Source: an uncultured Microbacterium sp. (GTDB lineage Bacteria > Actinomycetota > Actinomycetes > Actinomycetales > Microbacteriaceae). From it: a stretch of 64,000 bases of DNA. Of the stretch, positions 51,695 to 59,732 are shown piece after piece (the first letter of the stretch is position 1; each line of letters begins with the position of its first letter). The translations under genes and the position numbers were made by a program. The notes beneath the pieces are model-generated. The model was given only the letters and a program-made list of their open reading frames with translations. It ran no database searches and had not been told where the DNA came from. The stretch lies in contig NZ_CANKZA010000001.1 in assembly GCF_947488465.1 (NCBI RefSeq), positions 248,001-312,000 on the forward strand, written 5' to 3'.

Positions 51695-52207
51695 ATGGCA
51701 TCCCCCCCTCCTGCGCGCGACCGCCCGCCTGGCGACGACCGTGTCGACGGGCGTGACGAGAGCCCCAACGAGCGGTCAGATCGTCAATGGATCGACGTCC
51801 TGCAGGAGCTGCGCGTTCTGCAGACGGGCACCCAAATCCTCACCGGATTCCTTTTGGCGCTCGCGTTCCAGCCGGGCTTCGTCGATCTCGGCGACGCGCA
51901 GCGGACCTTCTACCTGGTTCTCGTCGTGCTCGCCGCGCTCAGCGCCATCATCGCGCTCGCTCCCGTGGCACTGCACCGGATCCTCTTCCAACGTCGTGAA
52001 AAGCAGATCGTGGTCGCGTACGGGCATGCCGCTCTCGTGACGGCGCTGGTCACGGTCTCGCTCCTGCTCGTGGGCGTCGTGGCGTTCGTCTTCGACGTCG
52101 TGCTGGGCGATACCGCTGCGTGGACGGCCGGCATCGTCTTGGGGCTTCTGGTGACGGTGCTGTGGGTCATCATCCCGACGGTGCTGCGCATTCGGAGCCG
52201 GTCGTGA
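51695..52207 (+). CDS. DUF6328-type membrane protein
   Basis: 170 residues, with a hydrophilic N-terminus, the segment QWIDVLQELRVLQTGTQIL near 31-49, and four helices (TGFLLALAFQPGF; YLVLVVLAALSAIIALAPVAL; LVTALVTVSLLLVGVVAFVF; TAGIVLGLLVTVLWVIIPTV). This is the layout of the DUF6328 proteins, some annotated as antiporter-related; I see no evidence for transport function. GAGGAT lies 6 bases before the ATG. The amidohydrolase overlaps its stop. Confidence 0.78.
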   Translation: MASPPPARDRPPGDDRVDGRDESPNERSDRQWIDVLQELRVLQTGTQILTGFLLALAFQPGFVDLGDAQRTFYLVLVVLAALSAIIALAPVALHRILFQRREKQIVVAYGHAALVTALVTVSLLLVGVVAFVFDVVLGDTAAWTAGIVLGLLVTVLWVIIPTVLRIRSRS

Positions 52208-53019
52208 CAGCGATCGCCGTCGCGCAGTTCGCGCCGACGACGGATCCCGACGCCAACCTTCGCGTGATCGATGAACTCGCGGCGCGGGCCGCTGCGCGCA
52301 GTGCTCGAGTCGTGGTGTTCCCGGAGTACTCGAGCTACTTCATCCATCCGTTCGACGACTCACTGGCGACCCACGCCGAGGAGATCGGAGGCCCGTTCAC
52401 ACAGGGGATCGCACAGATCGCACAGGCTCACGATCTCGTCATCGTCGCGGGGCTGCTCGAGCGTTCACCGGTGGCCGGGCACGTCCGCAACACGGTCATC
52501 GCCGTCGGGGCAGACGGAGTGCGCGCGACCTACCGGAAGGTGCACCTCTACGACGCGTTCGGCCAACGCGAATCGGACTGGGTGGAGCCAGGCGAGATCG
52601 TCGCACCGGAGACCTTCGCGGTCGACGGCGTGCGGTTCGCCCTCATGACGTGTTACGACCTGCGGTTCCCCGAGGTCGCGCGCACGCTCGCCGACGCCGG
52701 TGCGCACGTCGTGCTGGTGGCAGCGGAATGGGTGCGAGGACCGATGAAGGAACACCACTGGCGCACGCTGCTCCACGCCCGCGCTATCGAGAACACCGTC
52801 TACGTCGCGGGGGCCGATCACCCGCCGCCGCTCGGCGTCGGAGCCTCGATGATCGTCGATCCGCAGGGTGTGGAGATCGCAGGGGTCGGCACCGCCACCG
52901 ACGTGGCGATTGCGTGGGTCGATGTCGAGACCGTCGAACAGGTCCGCCTCGTCAACCCGGCACTCGCCCTCCGGCGCTTCGACGTGCGCCCGCGCGAGGG
53001 GATCAGCGGGCGAGGGTAG
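52204..53019 (+). CDS. Carbon-nitrogen hydrolase (nitrilase superfamily)
   Basis: Amidase of 271 residues with the complete Glu-Lys-Cys triad: FPEYSS near 41-46, YRKVHLYD near 110-117 and TCYDLRFPE near 147-155. The motif set suits omega-amidase or deaminated-glutathione amidase (Nit1/Nit2-like), though the substrate is not certain. GTG at 52204 overlaps the previous stop (GTGA). Its 3' end overlaps the converging aminotransferase by 17 bases. An omega-amidase next to a transaminase would make sense, because such pairs salvage ketoglutaramate. Confidence 0.88.
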   Translation: MTAIAVAQFAPTTDPDANLRVIDELAARAAARSARVVVFPEYSSYFIHPFDDSLATHAEEIGGPFTQGIAQIAQAHDLVIVAGLLERSPVAGHVRNTVIAVGADGVRATYRKVHLYDAFGQRESDWVEPGEIVAPETFAVDGVRFALMTCYDLRFPEVARTLADAGAHVVLVAAEWVRGPMKEHHWRTLLHARAIENTVYVAGADHPPPLGVGASMIVDPQGVEIAGVGTATDVAIAWVDVETVEQVRLVNPALALRRFDVRPREGISGRG

Positions 53020-54211
53020 CCAGTCGCTGGGATGCCTCCGCGATCACCGACGGCTTCTTGCACGCCGCGAAGCGGACAAGGGTGCGGTATTGCGCTGACC
53101 GCTCGGTGCCGACGAACGCCGTCAGCGGGATCGCCACCACCCCTGCCCGCGCGGGGAGCGCGCGGCAGAAGTCGGCGGCATCCTCGTCGGGGCCGAGGAA
53201 GGGATCGGCATCGGCAACGGTGAAATACGATCCCGCCGGACGTGAGACGGCGAATCCGGCGGCGCGCAGCCCGGAGCCCAACTGTTCGGCTTTCGCCTTC
53301 AGAGCGTCGGCGGCACCGGTAAAGAACGCATCGGGAAGTGCGAGTCCGACAGCGATCGCGGGTTGGAACGGGGCGCCGTTGACGTAGGTGAGGAACTGCT
53401 TCACCGACAGGATCGCGGTGACGAGCTCGGCGGGAGCGGTGATCCATCCGATCTTCCACCCCGTCGTAGAGAAGGTCTTCCCCGCCGACGAGATCGAGAC
53501 AGTGCGCTCGGCGGCTCCCGGCAGAGACGCCAACGGAACGTGGGAACCGTCGAAGACGAGATGTTCGTAGACCTCGTCCGTCACGATGATCGCCCCGTGA
53601 CGATCGGCGAGTCGGACGATCTCGGCCCGTGCTTCGGCCGAGAAGACCGCCCCCGTCGGGTTGTGCGGATCGTTCACCAGGATCAGCCGTGTGCGATCGG
53701 TGATGGCACGACCGAGCGCCTCGATGTCGGGCTGGAACGTCGGCCAGGCGAGCGGGACCGGGACCAGACGGGCGCCGGCGAGAGCGACGAGCGCCGCATA
53801 AGCGTCGTAGTACGGTTCGAACACGACGATCTCGTCGTCCGGCCCGTCGACGAGCGCAAGAATCGTCGCCGCGAGGGCTTCGGTCGCGCCGGCAGTCACG
53901 AGCACCTCACGTTCCGGATCGACCTGCAGGCCGTAGAAGCGCTGTTGGTGTGCCGCGATCGCGTGGCGGAGCGCGGGCATGCCGAGGCCTGGCGGGTATT
54001 GATTGACGCCATGGGCGATCGCTGCGCGGGCAGCATCCAACACGTCGCTCGGGCCGTCCTCATCCGGAAACCCTTGGCCCAGATTGATCGCGCCGGTGTG
54101 GGCGGCCAGCGCCGACATCTCGGCGAAGATCGTCGGCGCCGCCCTGCCGTGTCCGTCCAACAGTCCGGCACCGATTGCGGTGCGCCGCCACGCCCCCGGA
54201 ATCTCTCGCAT
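53003..54211 (-). CDS. Class I aminotransferase, DapC/Rv0858c-like
   Basis: PLP-dependent aminotransferase of 402 residues. Characteristic segments are IFAEMSALAAHTGAINLGQG, FPDEDGPSDVL, NDPHNPTGAVFS, TDEVYEHLVFDG and PLP-lysine SSAGKTFSTTGWKIGW. This closely follows the M. tuberculosis DapC (Rv0858c) in segment order as I recall it, and also methionine/glutamine transaminases such as YbdL. With the dapC gene at 7906 this gives two candidates for the same step. The start at 54211 (MREIPGAW) has TAGCGT 7 bases upstream. Confidence 0.85.
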   Translation of the reverse strand: MREIPGAWRRTAIGAGLLDGHGRAAPTIFAEMSALAAHTGAINLGQGFPDEDGPSDVLDAARAAIAHGVNQYPPGLGMPALRHAIAAHQQRFYGLQVDPEREVLVTAGATEALAATILALVDGPDDEIVVFEPYYDAYAALVALAGARLVPVPLAWPTFQPDIEALGRAITDRTRLILVNDPHNPTGAVFSAEARAEIVRLADRHGAIIVTDEVYEHLVFDGSHVPLASLPGAAERTVSISSAGKTFSTTGWKIGWITAPAELVTAILSVKQFLTYVNGAPFQPAIAVGLALPDAFFTGAADALKAKAEQLGSGLRAAGFAVSRPAGSYFTVADADPFLGPDEDAADFCRALPARAGVVAIPLTAFVGTERSAQYRTLVRFAACKKPSVIAEASQRLATLAR

Positions 54212-54218
54212 CCCGCTC

Positions 54219-54224
54219 ACGCTA
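54219..54224 (-). promoter_or_regulatory. Leaderless -10 box of the aminotransferase
   Basis: TAGCGT on the minus strand, 7 bases before the ATG at 54211. The plus-strand htrA promoter must lie in the same 100-base gap. Confidence 0.5.
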
Positions 54225-54311
54225 CATGCATAGGCTGATGGGGGCGCGGGCATAAGGAACGCACAGAATCGCGGGGCATCCTGAAGGTGTCTTGGGAAGA
54301 AGGAAACACCG

Positions 54312-55835
54312 ATGAGCGAACACACGCCCTCCACCGATCAGCCGTCCGACGCGCAACCGACCACTCCGCAGCCCGCTCCGGCAGCCGGCGAGCAGTCGCC
54401 CCCGGCGGCGGCGATCCCGCCGGTTCCTCCGGTGCCCGCCCAGGCGGCAGCCGCAGCGTCGGCGCCGGCCTCGGACGCCGCGTCCTACGCCACGCAGGCG
54501 CCCTACACGGCGCCGGCGGGAAGCGGGTATGCGCAGCCGGGTTTCGGGACCGCACCCACGGCGCCCTACGGAGCGTCGCCGACGTCGCCGTACCCTTCCG
54601 CGGTGCAGGCGGCGCCGGACGCGCCGGCCGCAGCGTCCGGCAAGGTCGGCGCGGGAAAGATCGTCGGAATCATGGTCGCCGCTGCCCTCGTCGGTGGTGC
54701 AGCCGGTCTCGGTGGCGCGGCGGCAGGCGCCTCGTTCTTCCCGTCGTCCCAGACGGTGGTCACCACGGGGGCCGGCACGGTGACGGTCAACAACACTGAC
54801 TCGGTGAACCAGACCACGGCGATCGCCGCGAAGGTGCTGCCGAGCGTCGTCACGATCTCGGCGTCGTCGGGCTCGTCCGGCGGCACCGGCTCGGGAGTCG
54901 TGCTCACCGAGGACGGCTACGTCGTCACGAACACGCACGTCGTCACGCTCGACGGCGAAACCTCCGACCCGACGCTGAGCGTCACCACCTCCGACGGCAC
55001 CGTCTACCAGGCGGAGCTGGTCGGCACCGACCCGACGTACGACCTTGCCGTCATCAAGCTGGTGGATGCCGAGGGACTCACCCCGATCGAGTTCGGTGAC
55101 TCGTCGAACCTGAACGTCGGAGATCAGACGGTGGCCGTGGGCGCTCCGTTGGGGCTGGCGAACACCGTGACGACCGGTATCGTCAGCGCGCTGAACCGGT
55201 CGATCCAGATCGCATCGTCCGCGGCGCCCGAGGGAGATGCGCCTCAGCAGGAAGAGGAGGACGGCGAGAGCGAGTCGCCCTTCCGGTTCGACTACGGTCA
55301 GGGCCAGGCACCCTCCTCGGGAGCCGGTTCGATCTCGATCGCGGTCATCCAGACGGACGCGGCGATCAACCCGGGCAACTCCGGCGGCGCGCTCGTCGAC
55401 GGTGAGGGAAAGCTCATCGGCATCAACGTGGCGATCGCGACGGCGGGCGGGGCGAGTTCCAGCGAGTCCGGCTCCATCGGTGTCGGGTTCTCGATCCCGT
55501 CGAACATCGTCCAGCGTGTCACCGATGAGCTGATCGCCGACGGCGTGGCCACCCACGGGCTGCTGGGCGCGATGGTCGGAGACGCCGCCACGCGAGAGGA
55601 CGCGACCACTGCCGGTGCATACATCAGCGAGGTGACCGCGGGTGGAGCGGCGGCCGACGCCGGACTCCGGGCCGGTGATGTCGTGACGTCCTTCAACGGA
55701 TACCCGGTCACGGATGCGACCGATCTGACCGCGCAGGTCCGCGCGCTCGCCGGCGGCAGCACGGCGACGGTCGTCTATCTCCGCGACGGCAAGACGCTCT
55801 CGGCTGACGTAACGCTCGGCACGCTCACTCCGTAG
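54312..55835 (+). CDS. HtrA/DegP-type serine protease
   Basis: 507 residues: a 110-residue Pro/Ala-rich cytoplasmic N-terminus, one helix (KIVGIMVAAALVGGAAGLGG near 116-135), then a trypsin-like domain and one PDZ domain. The triad is visible as VTNTHVV (His near 210), TYDLAVIKL (Asp near 240) and INPGNSGGALV (Ser near 357). An acidic insert (QQEEEDGESESPF) lies before the serine. The PDZ region is near 415-500 (AGLRAGDVVTSFNGYPV). It is extracytoplasmic protein quality control by family. AAGAAGGA precedes the ATG. A large hairpin follows its stop. Confidence 0.93.
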   Translation: MSEHTPSTDQPSDAQPTTPQPAPAAGEQSPPAAAIPPVPPVPAQAAAAASAPASDAASYATQAPYTAPAGSGYAQPGFGTAPTAPYGASPTSPYPSAVQAAPDAPAAASGKVGAGKIVGIMVAAALVGGAAGLGGAAAGASFFPSSQTVVTTGAGTVTVNNTDSVNQTTAIAAKVLPSVVTISASSGSSGGTGSGVVLTEDGYVVTNTHVVTLDGETSDPTLSVTTSDGTVYQAELVGTDPTYDLAVIKLVDAEGLTPIEFGDSSNLNVGDQTVAVGAPLGLANTVTTGIVSALNRSIQIASSAAPEGDAPQQEEEDGESESPFRFDYGQGQAPSSGAGSISIAVIQTDAAINPGNSGGALVDGEGKLIGINVAIATAGGASSSESGSIGVGFSIPSNIVQRVTDELIADGVATHGLLGAMVGDAATREDATTAGAYISEVTAGGAAADAGLRAGDVVTSFNGYPVTDATDLTAQVRALAGGSTATVVYLRDGKTLSADVTLGTLTP

Positions 55836-55851
55836 GCCACGGATCCGGCGA

Positions 55852-55898
55852 AGAAGGACGCCACCCCGCGCGATAGGCTCGCGGGGTGGCGTCCTTCT
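55852..55898 (+). terminator. Perfect 19-bp hairpin enclosing the next gene's promoter and start
   Basis: Arms 55852-55870 and 55880-55898 are exact reverse complements, with a 9-base loop (CGATAGGCT) and CTTTC after the stem. It lies 16 bases after the htrA stop, so it fits an intrinsic terminator. The loop contains TAGGCT, the -10 box of the next gene, and the right arm contains that gene's GTG start. Confidence 0.8.
55874..55879 (+). promoter_or_regulatory. Leaderless -10 box inside a hairpin loop
   Basis: TAGGCT, 6 bases before the GTG at 55886. Transcripts starting at the GTG would contain only the right arm of the hairpin, so the start codon stays free. Confidence 0.65.
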
Positions 55899-57118
55899 CT
55901 TTCGGCGCCGGCAACGCCGGGAAGCTTCTGCGCATTCCGCTGTACGCGGCGGGGCGTCTCGTGACCGCCGTCGTCCCGCGCAGCCGCGACCTGTGGGTCT
56001 TCGGGTGCGCGGCCGGCATCACCGACGGAGCCTGGGCCCTGTGGCGACACGCTGCCGACGCCGGCGAGCGGGCGGTGTGGCTCACCGCGACGCCCGCCGA
56101 GGCTCGTGAAGCGGACCGCCGGGGCATTGCGCACACGCCGAAGGCCTCGCTACGCGGGTTCTGGTGGACGGCGCGAGCGCGGGTCATCGTTGTGACCCAC
56201 GGGTTCGGAGACGTCAACCGTTACGCCGCCACGAGCGGCATCATCGTGCAGCTGTGGCACGGCATCCCCCTGAAGCGCATCGGACTCGACTCGCCGGTGA
56301 CGACCCAGAGCCCCCTGCCCCTTCTGAGCGGGGTGTTGCGGGGGTTCTACCGTCGCACGCAAGCGCGCATCCGCATACTCCCCGCCGCGTCGGAGCTCGT
56401 CCGGGGCCGCCTCGAATCGGCGTTCGGAGTGTCCGAAGGCCGGGTCCCGGTGGTGGGCGAGCCGCGCGTCGACGTGCTCTCGAGGGGGAGCGCGGGCGAG
56501 CGACGCCAGACCGCGCGGGCGGAACTCACGCGCCTGACTGGTCCGGCCGCGCCCGGCATCCGTCGCATCTTGTACGCGCCGACCTGGCGCGACGGCGCCC
56601 CCGACCCGGCCATTCCGACTGTTGCCGACTGGGCGAAGATCGTCGAGGTGCTCGAGGAGACCGGCGCGATGCTGCTCGTTCGCTCGCACCCCCTCGGTGC
56701 CGGCGAGTACGCGAGCCCCGACGGATCCGATCGGGTGCGCGCGCTGGGAAGCGATGTCGTCCCCGACGTCACCCCGCTCCTTCCCGGAATGGACGTCCTC
56801 GTGACGGATTACTCGTCGCTCGCCTTCGACGCGTCTCTCGTGCCCTTGCCGACCGTGTTCCTTGCTCCGGACCTCGCCGACTACGCGGGACGTCGTGGCT
56901 TCTACGGCACCTACGAGGAGGTCGCCGGAGCGGATGCGGCCGAGGACTGGGATGCGGTCATCGCGGAGCTGCGCAGAGTCCTCACGGACGACAACCACCG
57001 CGCCGCGCGGATCGAGCGATCGGCGCGCCTGAGTTCGCGCGTGCACGCCTACGTGGACGGTCGAAACACGGAGCGGGTCTACGCGCGGATCCGCGCACTG
57101 ATGGAAAGAGAGTCATGA
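55886..57118 (+). CDS. CDP-glycerol glycerophosphotransferase family protein (1)
   Basis: 410-residue cell-envelope enzyme of the TagB/TagF family, which transfers polyol phosphate to build teichoic-acid-like polymers. GT-B-like signature segments are LWHGIPLKRIGLDSP near 117-131, YAPTWRDGAPD near 230-240, VTDYSSLAFDASL near 307-319 and RGFYGTYEEVAG. The polymer and the polyol cannot be determined. GTG at 55886 follows the loop-embedded box. The next family member begins in its stop codon. Confidence 0.88.
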   Translation: MASFSFGAGNAGKLLRIPLYAAGRLVTAVVPRSRDLWVFGCAAGITDGAWALWRHAADAGERAVWLTATPAEAREADRRGIAHTPKASLRGFWWTARARVIVVTHGFGDVNRYAATSGIIVQLWHGIPLKRIGLDSPVTTQSPLPLLSGVLRGFYRRTQARIRILPAASELVRGRLESAFGVSEGRVPVVGEPRVDVLSRGSAGERRQTARAELTRLTGPAAPGIRRILYAPTWRDGAPDPAIPTVADWAKIVEVLEETGAMLLVRSHPLGAGEYASPDGSDRVRALGSDVVPDVTPLLPGMDVLVTDYSSLAFDASLVPLPTVFLAPDLADYAGRRGFYGTYEEVAGADAAEDWDAVIAELRRVLTDDNHRAARIERSARLSSRVHAYVDGRNTERVYARIRALMERES

Positions 57119-58563
57119 CGCTTACCGCTCGGATCGACGTCGATCCCGTGCCGATGCTCACGCTGGACGGGGACGGTCCTGCCCCGACCGTTGTCGAGTT
57201 GACCGGGCGTCGTGCCCTCGTGCACGCCGACGTCTCCGCCCGCGGGGCGGGTTGGCGGGCGACACTGTCTCTCCATGTCGCACGGTGGGGCGGTGAGCCG
57301 CATCCCTTGCCGTCCGGGGAGTACCGGGTGCGCGTCGATGGCGGCGCAGTCACCGACATCGCCGCGATCCCGCTCACGATGACGCAGACACTGCGTGCGA
57401 CCCTCGCGAATGGTCTCCTGATCCTCGGCCCGCCGATCGATCCCGCCTACGACTCCGGCGAAGGGCAGGATGCACTCGAACGCCGCTATGCGACGCGCCC
57501 GGTGGAGCTGGAGAACGCGGTGTTCTTCGAGAGCTTCTACGGTCGCAACGCGTCATGCAACCCGCGGGCGATCGATCGGGAACTCGCACGGGTAGCGCCC
57601 GGCGTCCGTCGGTATTGGAGTGTGGTCGATCTGTCGGTCGACGTGCCCGAGGGCGCCATCCCGGTCATCGAGGGGAGCCCGGACTGGTGGCGGGCGCGCG
57701 GCTCGGCTCGGCTGCTGGTGGTCAACGACTGGTTGCGGCGACGCTACGCGCGGCGCGCGGGACAGATCGTCGTGCAGACGTGGCACGGCACGCCGCTGAA
57801 GAAGCTGGCGCTGCACCGTCCGGGCTTCGATCCGCGGCGGATGGTCGCGGTGGTGCGCGAAGGGCGGCGCTGGGACGTCCTCCTCGCCCAGAACCTCTAC
57901 GGAGCGCGCATTCTCCGCAAGGCATACGCCTTCCTCAGGCGCCCGGTGTGGGTGGAGGGATACCCACGAAATGACGTGCTCATCACGGGTGATGCGGCAG
58001 CCGCCCGCGCGGCCCTCAACATCGGACCACGCGAACGGGTGATCATGTATGCGCCGACCTGGCGCGACGACCGTGAGCAGATGGTCGATTTTCTCGATCT
58101 GTCGCGGCTCGCACGTGCGGCCCGTGCAACCCTCCTCGTGCGTGGTCACTCGCGGACCCTCCTGCCGGGCTCCGACACCGGCGGGGAGCGCGTGATCGAC
58201 GTCACCGGATACCCCGACATTTCGGAGTTGCTGCTGGCTGCCGATGCGCTGATCACCGACTACTCATCCGTCATGTTCGACTTCACCGCGACCGGCAAAC
58301 CGATCTACTTCTTCACCCCCGACATCGATCACTACCGCGGCGAACTGCGCGGCTTCTATTTCGACCTCGCTGCGCATGCCCCTGGTCCCGTCGTCGCCAC
58401 GCAGGACGAGCTGCACGCGGCGCTCGCGGACCCCGACGCGCCCGAGCGCTACCGCGACCGCTATCGCCGGTGGCGTGAGCGCTTCAACACTCGCGACGAC
58501 GGCCACGCCGCCGAACGTGTCGTGGCACGCATCCTCGATCAGGGCTTCGTGGACCGGGCCTGA
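57115..58563 (+). CDS. CDP-glycerol glycerophosphotransferase family protein (2)
   Basis: 482 residues: an N-terminal beta-rich region (1-120) not seen in the first gene, then a family core with QTWHGTPLKKLALHRPGF near 221-238, VIMYAPTWRDDREQMVDFLD near 312-331 and ITDYSSVMFDFTATGKP near 381-397. This is the classical TagF-type core. ATG at 57115 overlaps the previous stop (ATGA), so both enzymes are made together. Confidence 0.9.
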   Translation: MTLTARIDVDPVPMLTLDGDGPAPTVVELTGRRALVHADVSARGAGWRATLSLHVARWGGEPHPLPSGEYRVRVDGGAVTDIAAIPLTMTQTLRATLANGLLILGPPIDPAYDSGEGQDALERRYATRPVELENAVFFESFYGRNASCNPRAIDRELARVAPGVRRYWSVVDLSVDVPEGAIPVIEGSPDWWRARGSARLLVVNDWLRRRYARRAGQIVVQTWHGTPLKKLALHRPGFDPRRMVAVVREGRRWDVLLAQNLYGARILRKAYAFLRRPVWVEGYPRNDVLITGDAAAARAALNIGPRERVIMYAPTWRDDREQMVDFLDLSRLARAARATLLVRGHSRTLLPGSDTGGERVIDVTGYPDISELLLAADALITDYSSVMFDFTATGKPIYFFTPDIDHYRGELRGFYFDLAAHAPGPVVATQDELHAALADPDAPERYRDRYRRWRERFNTRDDGHAAERVVARILDQGFVDRA

Positions 58564-58576
58564 CATCGCGGTCTCA

Positions 58577-59668
58577 TCACGGCAACGGCGTGTTGCGCTG
58601 CAGCCGTGAGGTGTCGATGTTCTCCCGTGCGCCACGCAGTGCTCCGATGACGAAGCCCATGCCCCAGGCGAGATGCATGGTCGGGAGGACGACGAGCGTC
58701 CACGCGCGCTCGCGGACTCCGGGGACGGCAGCCGGCGAGCAGACGTATCCGATCATGAGCACGGCGTAGGCGACGAGCGGCACGTAAACGACGGATGCCG
58801 CGAGCGCCCAGAGGCCACCCAGGACGCCCGTGATGTGCAGGAGAGCGACGATGACGGCGGCGGCCACGACGAGAACCAGTGCCGGCGGTGCGAAGAACCG
58901 GACCGAATTGCGCCGGCCGTAACGGCGCACCAGTTCGCCCCGCCAGGTGCCCGTCGAGCGGAACTGTCGCGCGAGTTTCGCCCAGTTGTCGCGCGGCCAA
59001 TACGTCACCGACAGAGCGGGATCGAACCAGACGCGGTACCCGGCGCGACGGATGCGGAGATTGAGTTCCCAGTCCTCGCCGCGCCGCAGGGACTCGTCGA
59101 AGAGTCCGACCTCCTCCAGTACCGCACGACGCATGACGCCGAGGTAGGCGGACTCGGCCGGGCCCTCCTCCCCGCCGGAGTGGTACGCCCCTCCGCCGAG
59201 CCCGATCGGCGAGTTGTAGGCGCCCGCGACCGCGCGTTGGAAGGGTGTTTGACCCTCGGCGCGCATCACCCCGCCGACGTTCGCGGCGCGGGTCCGGTCG
59301 AGTGTCTGGAGCGCACGGCGCGCGTAGCCCGGCTCGAGCGCGGAATGCGCGTCGACGCGCACGACCGTGGGGTGGGTGCCGGCGCGGATCGCACGGTTGA
59401 CACCGACCGGGATGTCGGCCTCCGGATTCGCCACGAGACGCACGCGCGGGTCGTCCTCGGCGAGCGCGCGCGCGATCGCGTCGGTGCCGTCCGTCGAGGG
59501 GCCGAGCGCGAGGATGAGCTCGAGGGGACCGTCGATGTCCTGTGCCAGCACGCTCGCGACGGCCCGCGCAAGATACGCCTCCTCGTTGAGGACCGGCATG
59601 ACGAAGGTGACGCCTGACCCCGGTGGGACAGAGGCGGCATCCCGCGCGCGCGGCTCGTCTTCCTGCAT
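58577..59668 (-). CDS. Family 2 glycosyltransferase, membrane-bound
   Basis: 363 residues. A GT-A catalytic domain begins VTFVMPVLNEEAYLARAVASVLAQ near 20-43, with the metal-binding VRVDAHSAL near 108 and RRGEDWELNLRIRRAGYRVW near 209, then two to three C-terminal helices (ALVLVVAAAVIVALLH; YVPLVAYAVLMIGYVCS). Similar enzymes extend or decorate cell-surface glycans. CATGAT lies 6 bases before the ATG at 59668. Convergent with the second CDP-glycerol gene, divergent from the third. Confidence 0.88.
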   Translation of the reverse strand: MQEDEPRARDAASVPPGSGVTFVMPVLNEEAYLARAVASVLAQDIDGPLELILALGPSTDGTDAIARALAEDDPRVRLVANPEADIPVGVNRAIRAGTHPTVVRVDAHSALEPGYARRALQTLDRTRAANVGGVMRAEGQTPFQRAVAGAYNSPIGLGGGAYHSGGEEGPAESAYLGVMRRAVLEEVGLFDESLRRGEDWELNLRIRRAGYRVWFDPALSVTYWPRDNWAKLARQFRSTGTWRGELVRRYGRRNSVRFFAPPALVLVVAAAVIVALLHITGVLGGLWALAASVVYVPLVAYAVLMIGYVCSPAAVPGVRERAWTLVVLPTMHLAWGMGFVIGALRGARENIDTSRLQRNTPLP

Positions 59669-59720
59669 CCGTCGATCATGCCATGGCGCAGCGCCCTCCC
59701 GAGGAGGGTGCCGAGCTGGC

Positions 59721-59726
59721 TAGGCT
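59721..59726 (+). promoter_or_regulatory. Leaderless -10 box of the third CDP-glycerol gene
   Basis: TAGGCT, 6 bases before the GTG at 59733, in a 64-base divergent region that also contains the small hairpin CCCTCC-CGA-GGAGGG at 59694-59708. Confidence 0.65.
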
Positions 59727-59732
59727 GGAGGA

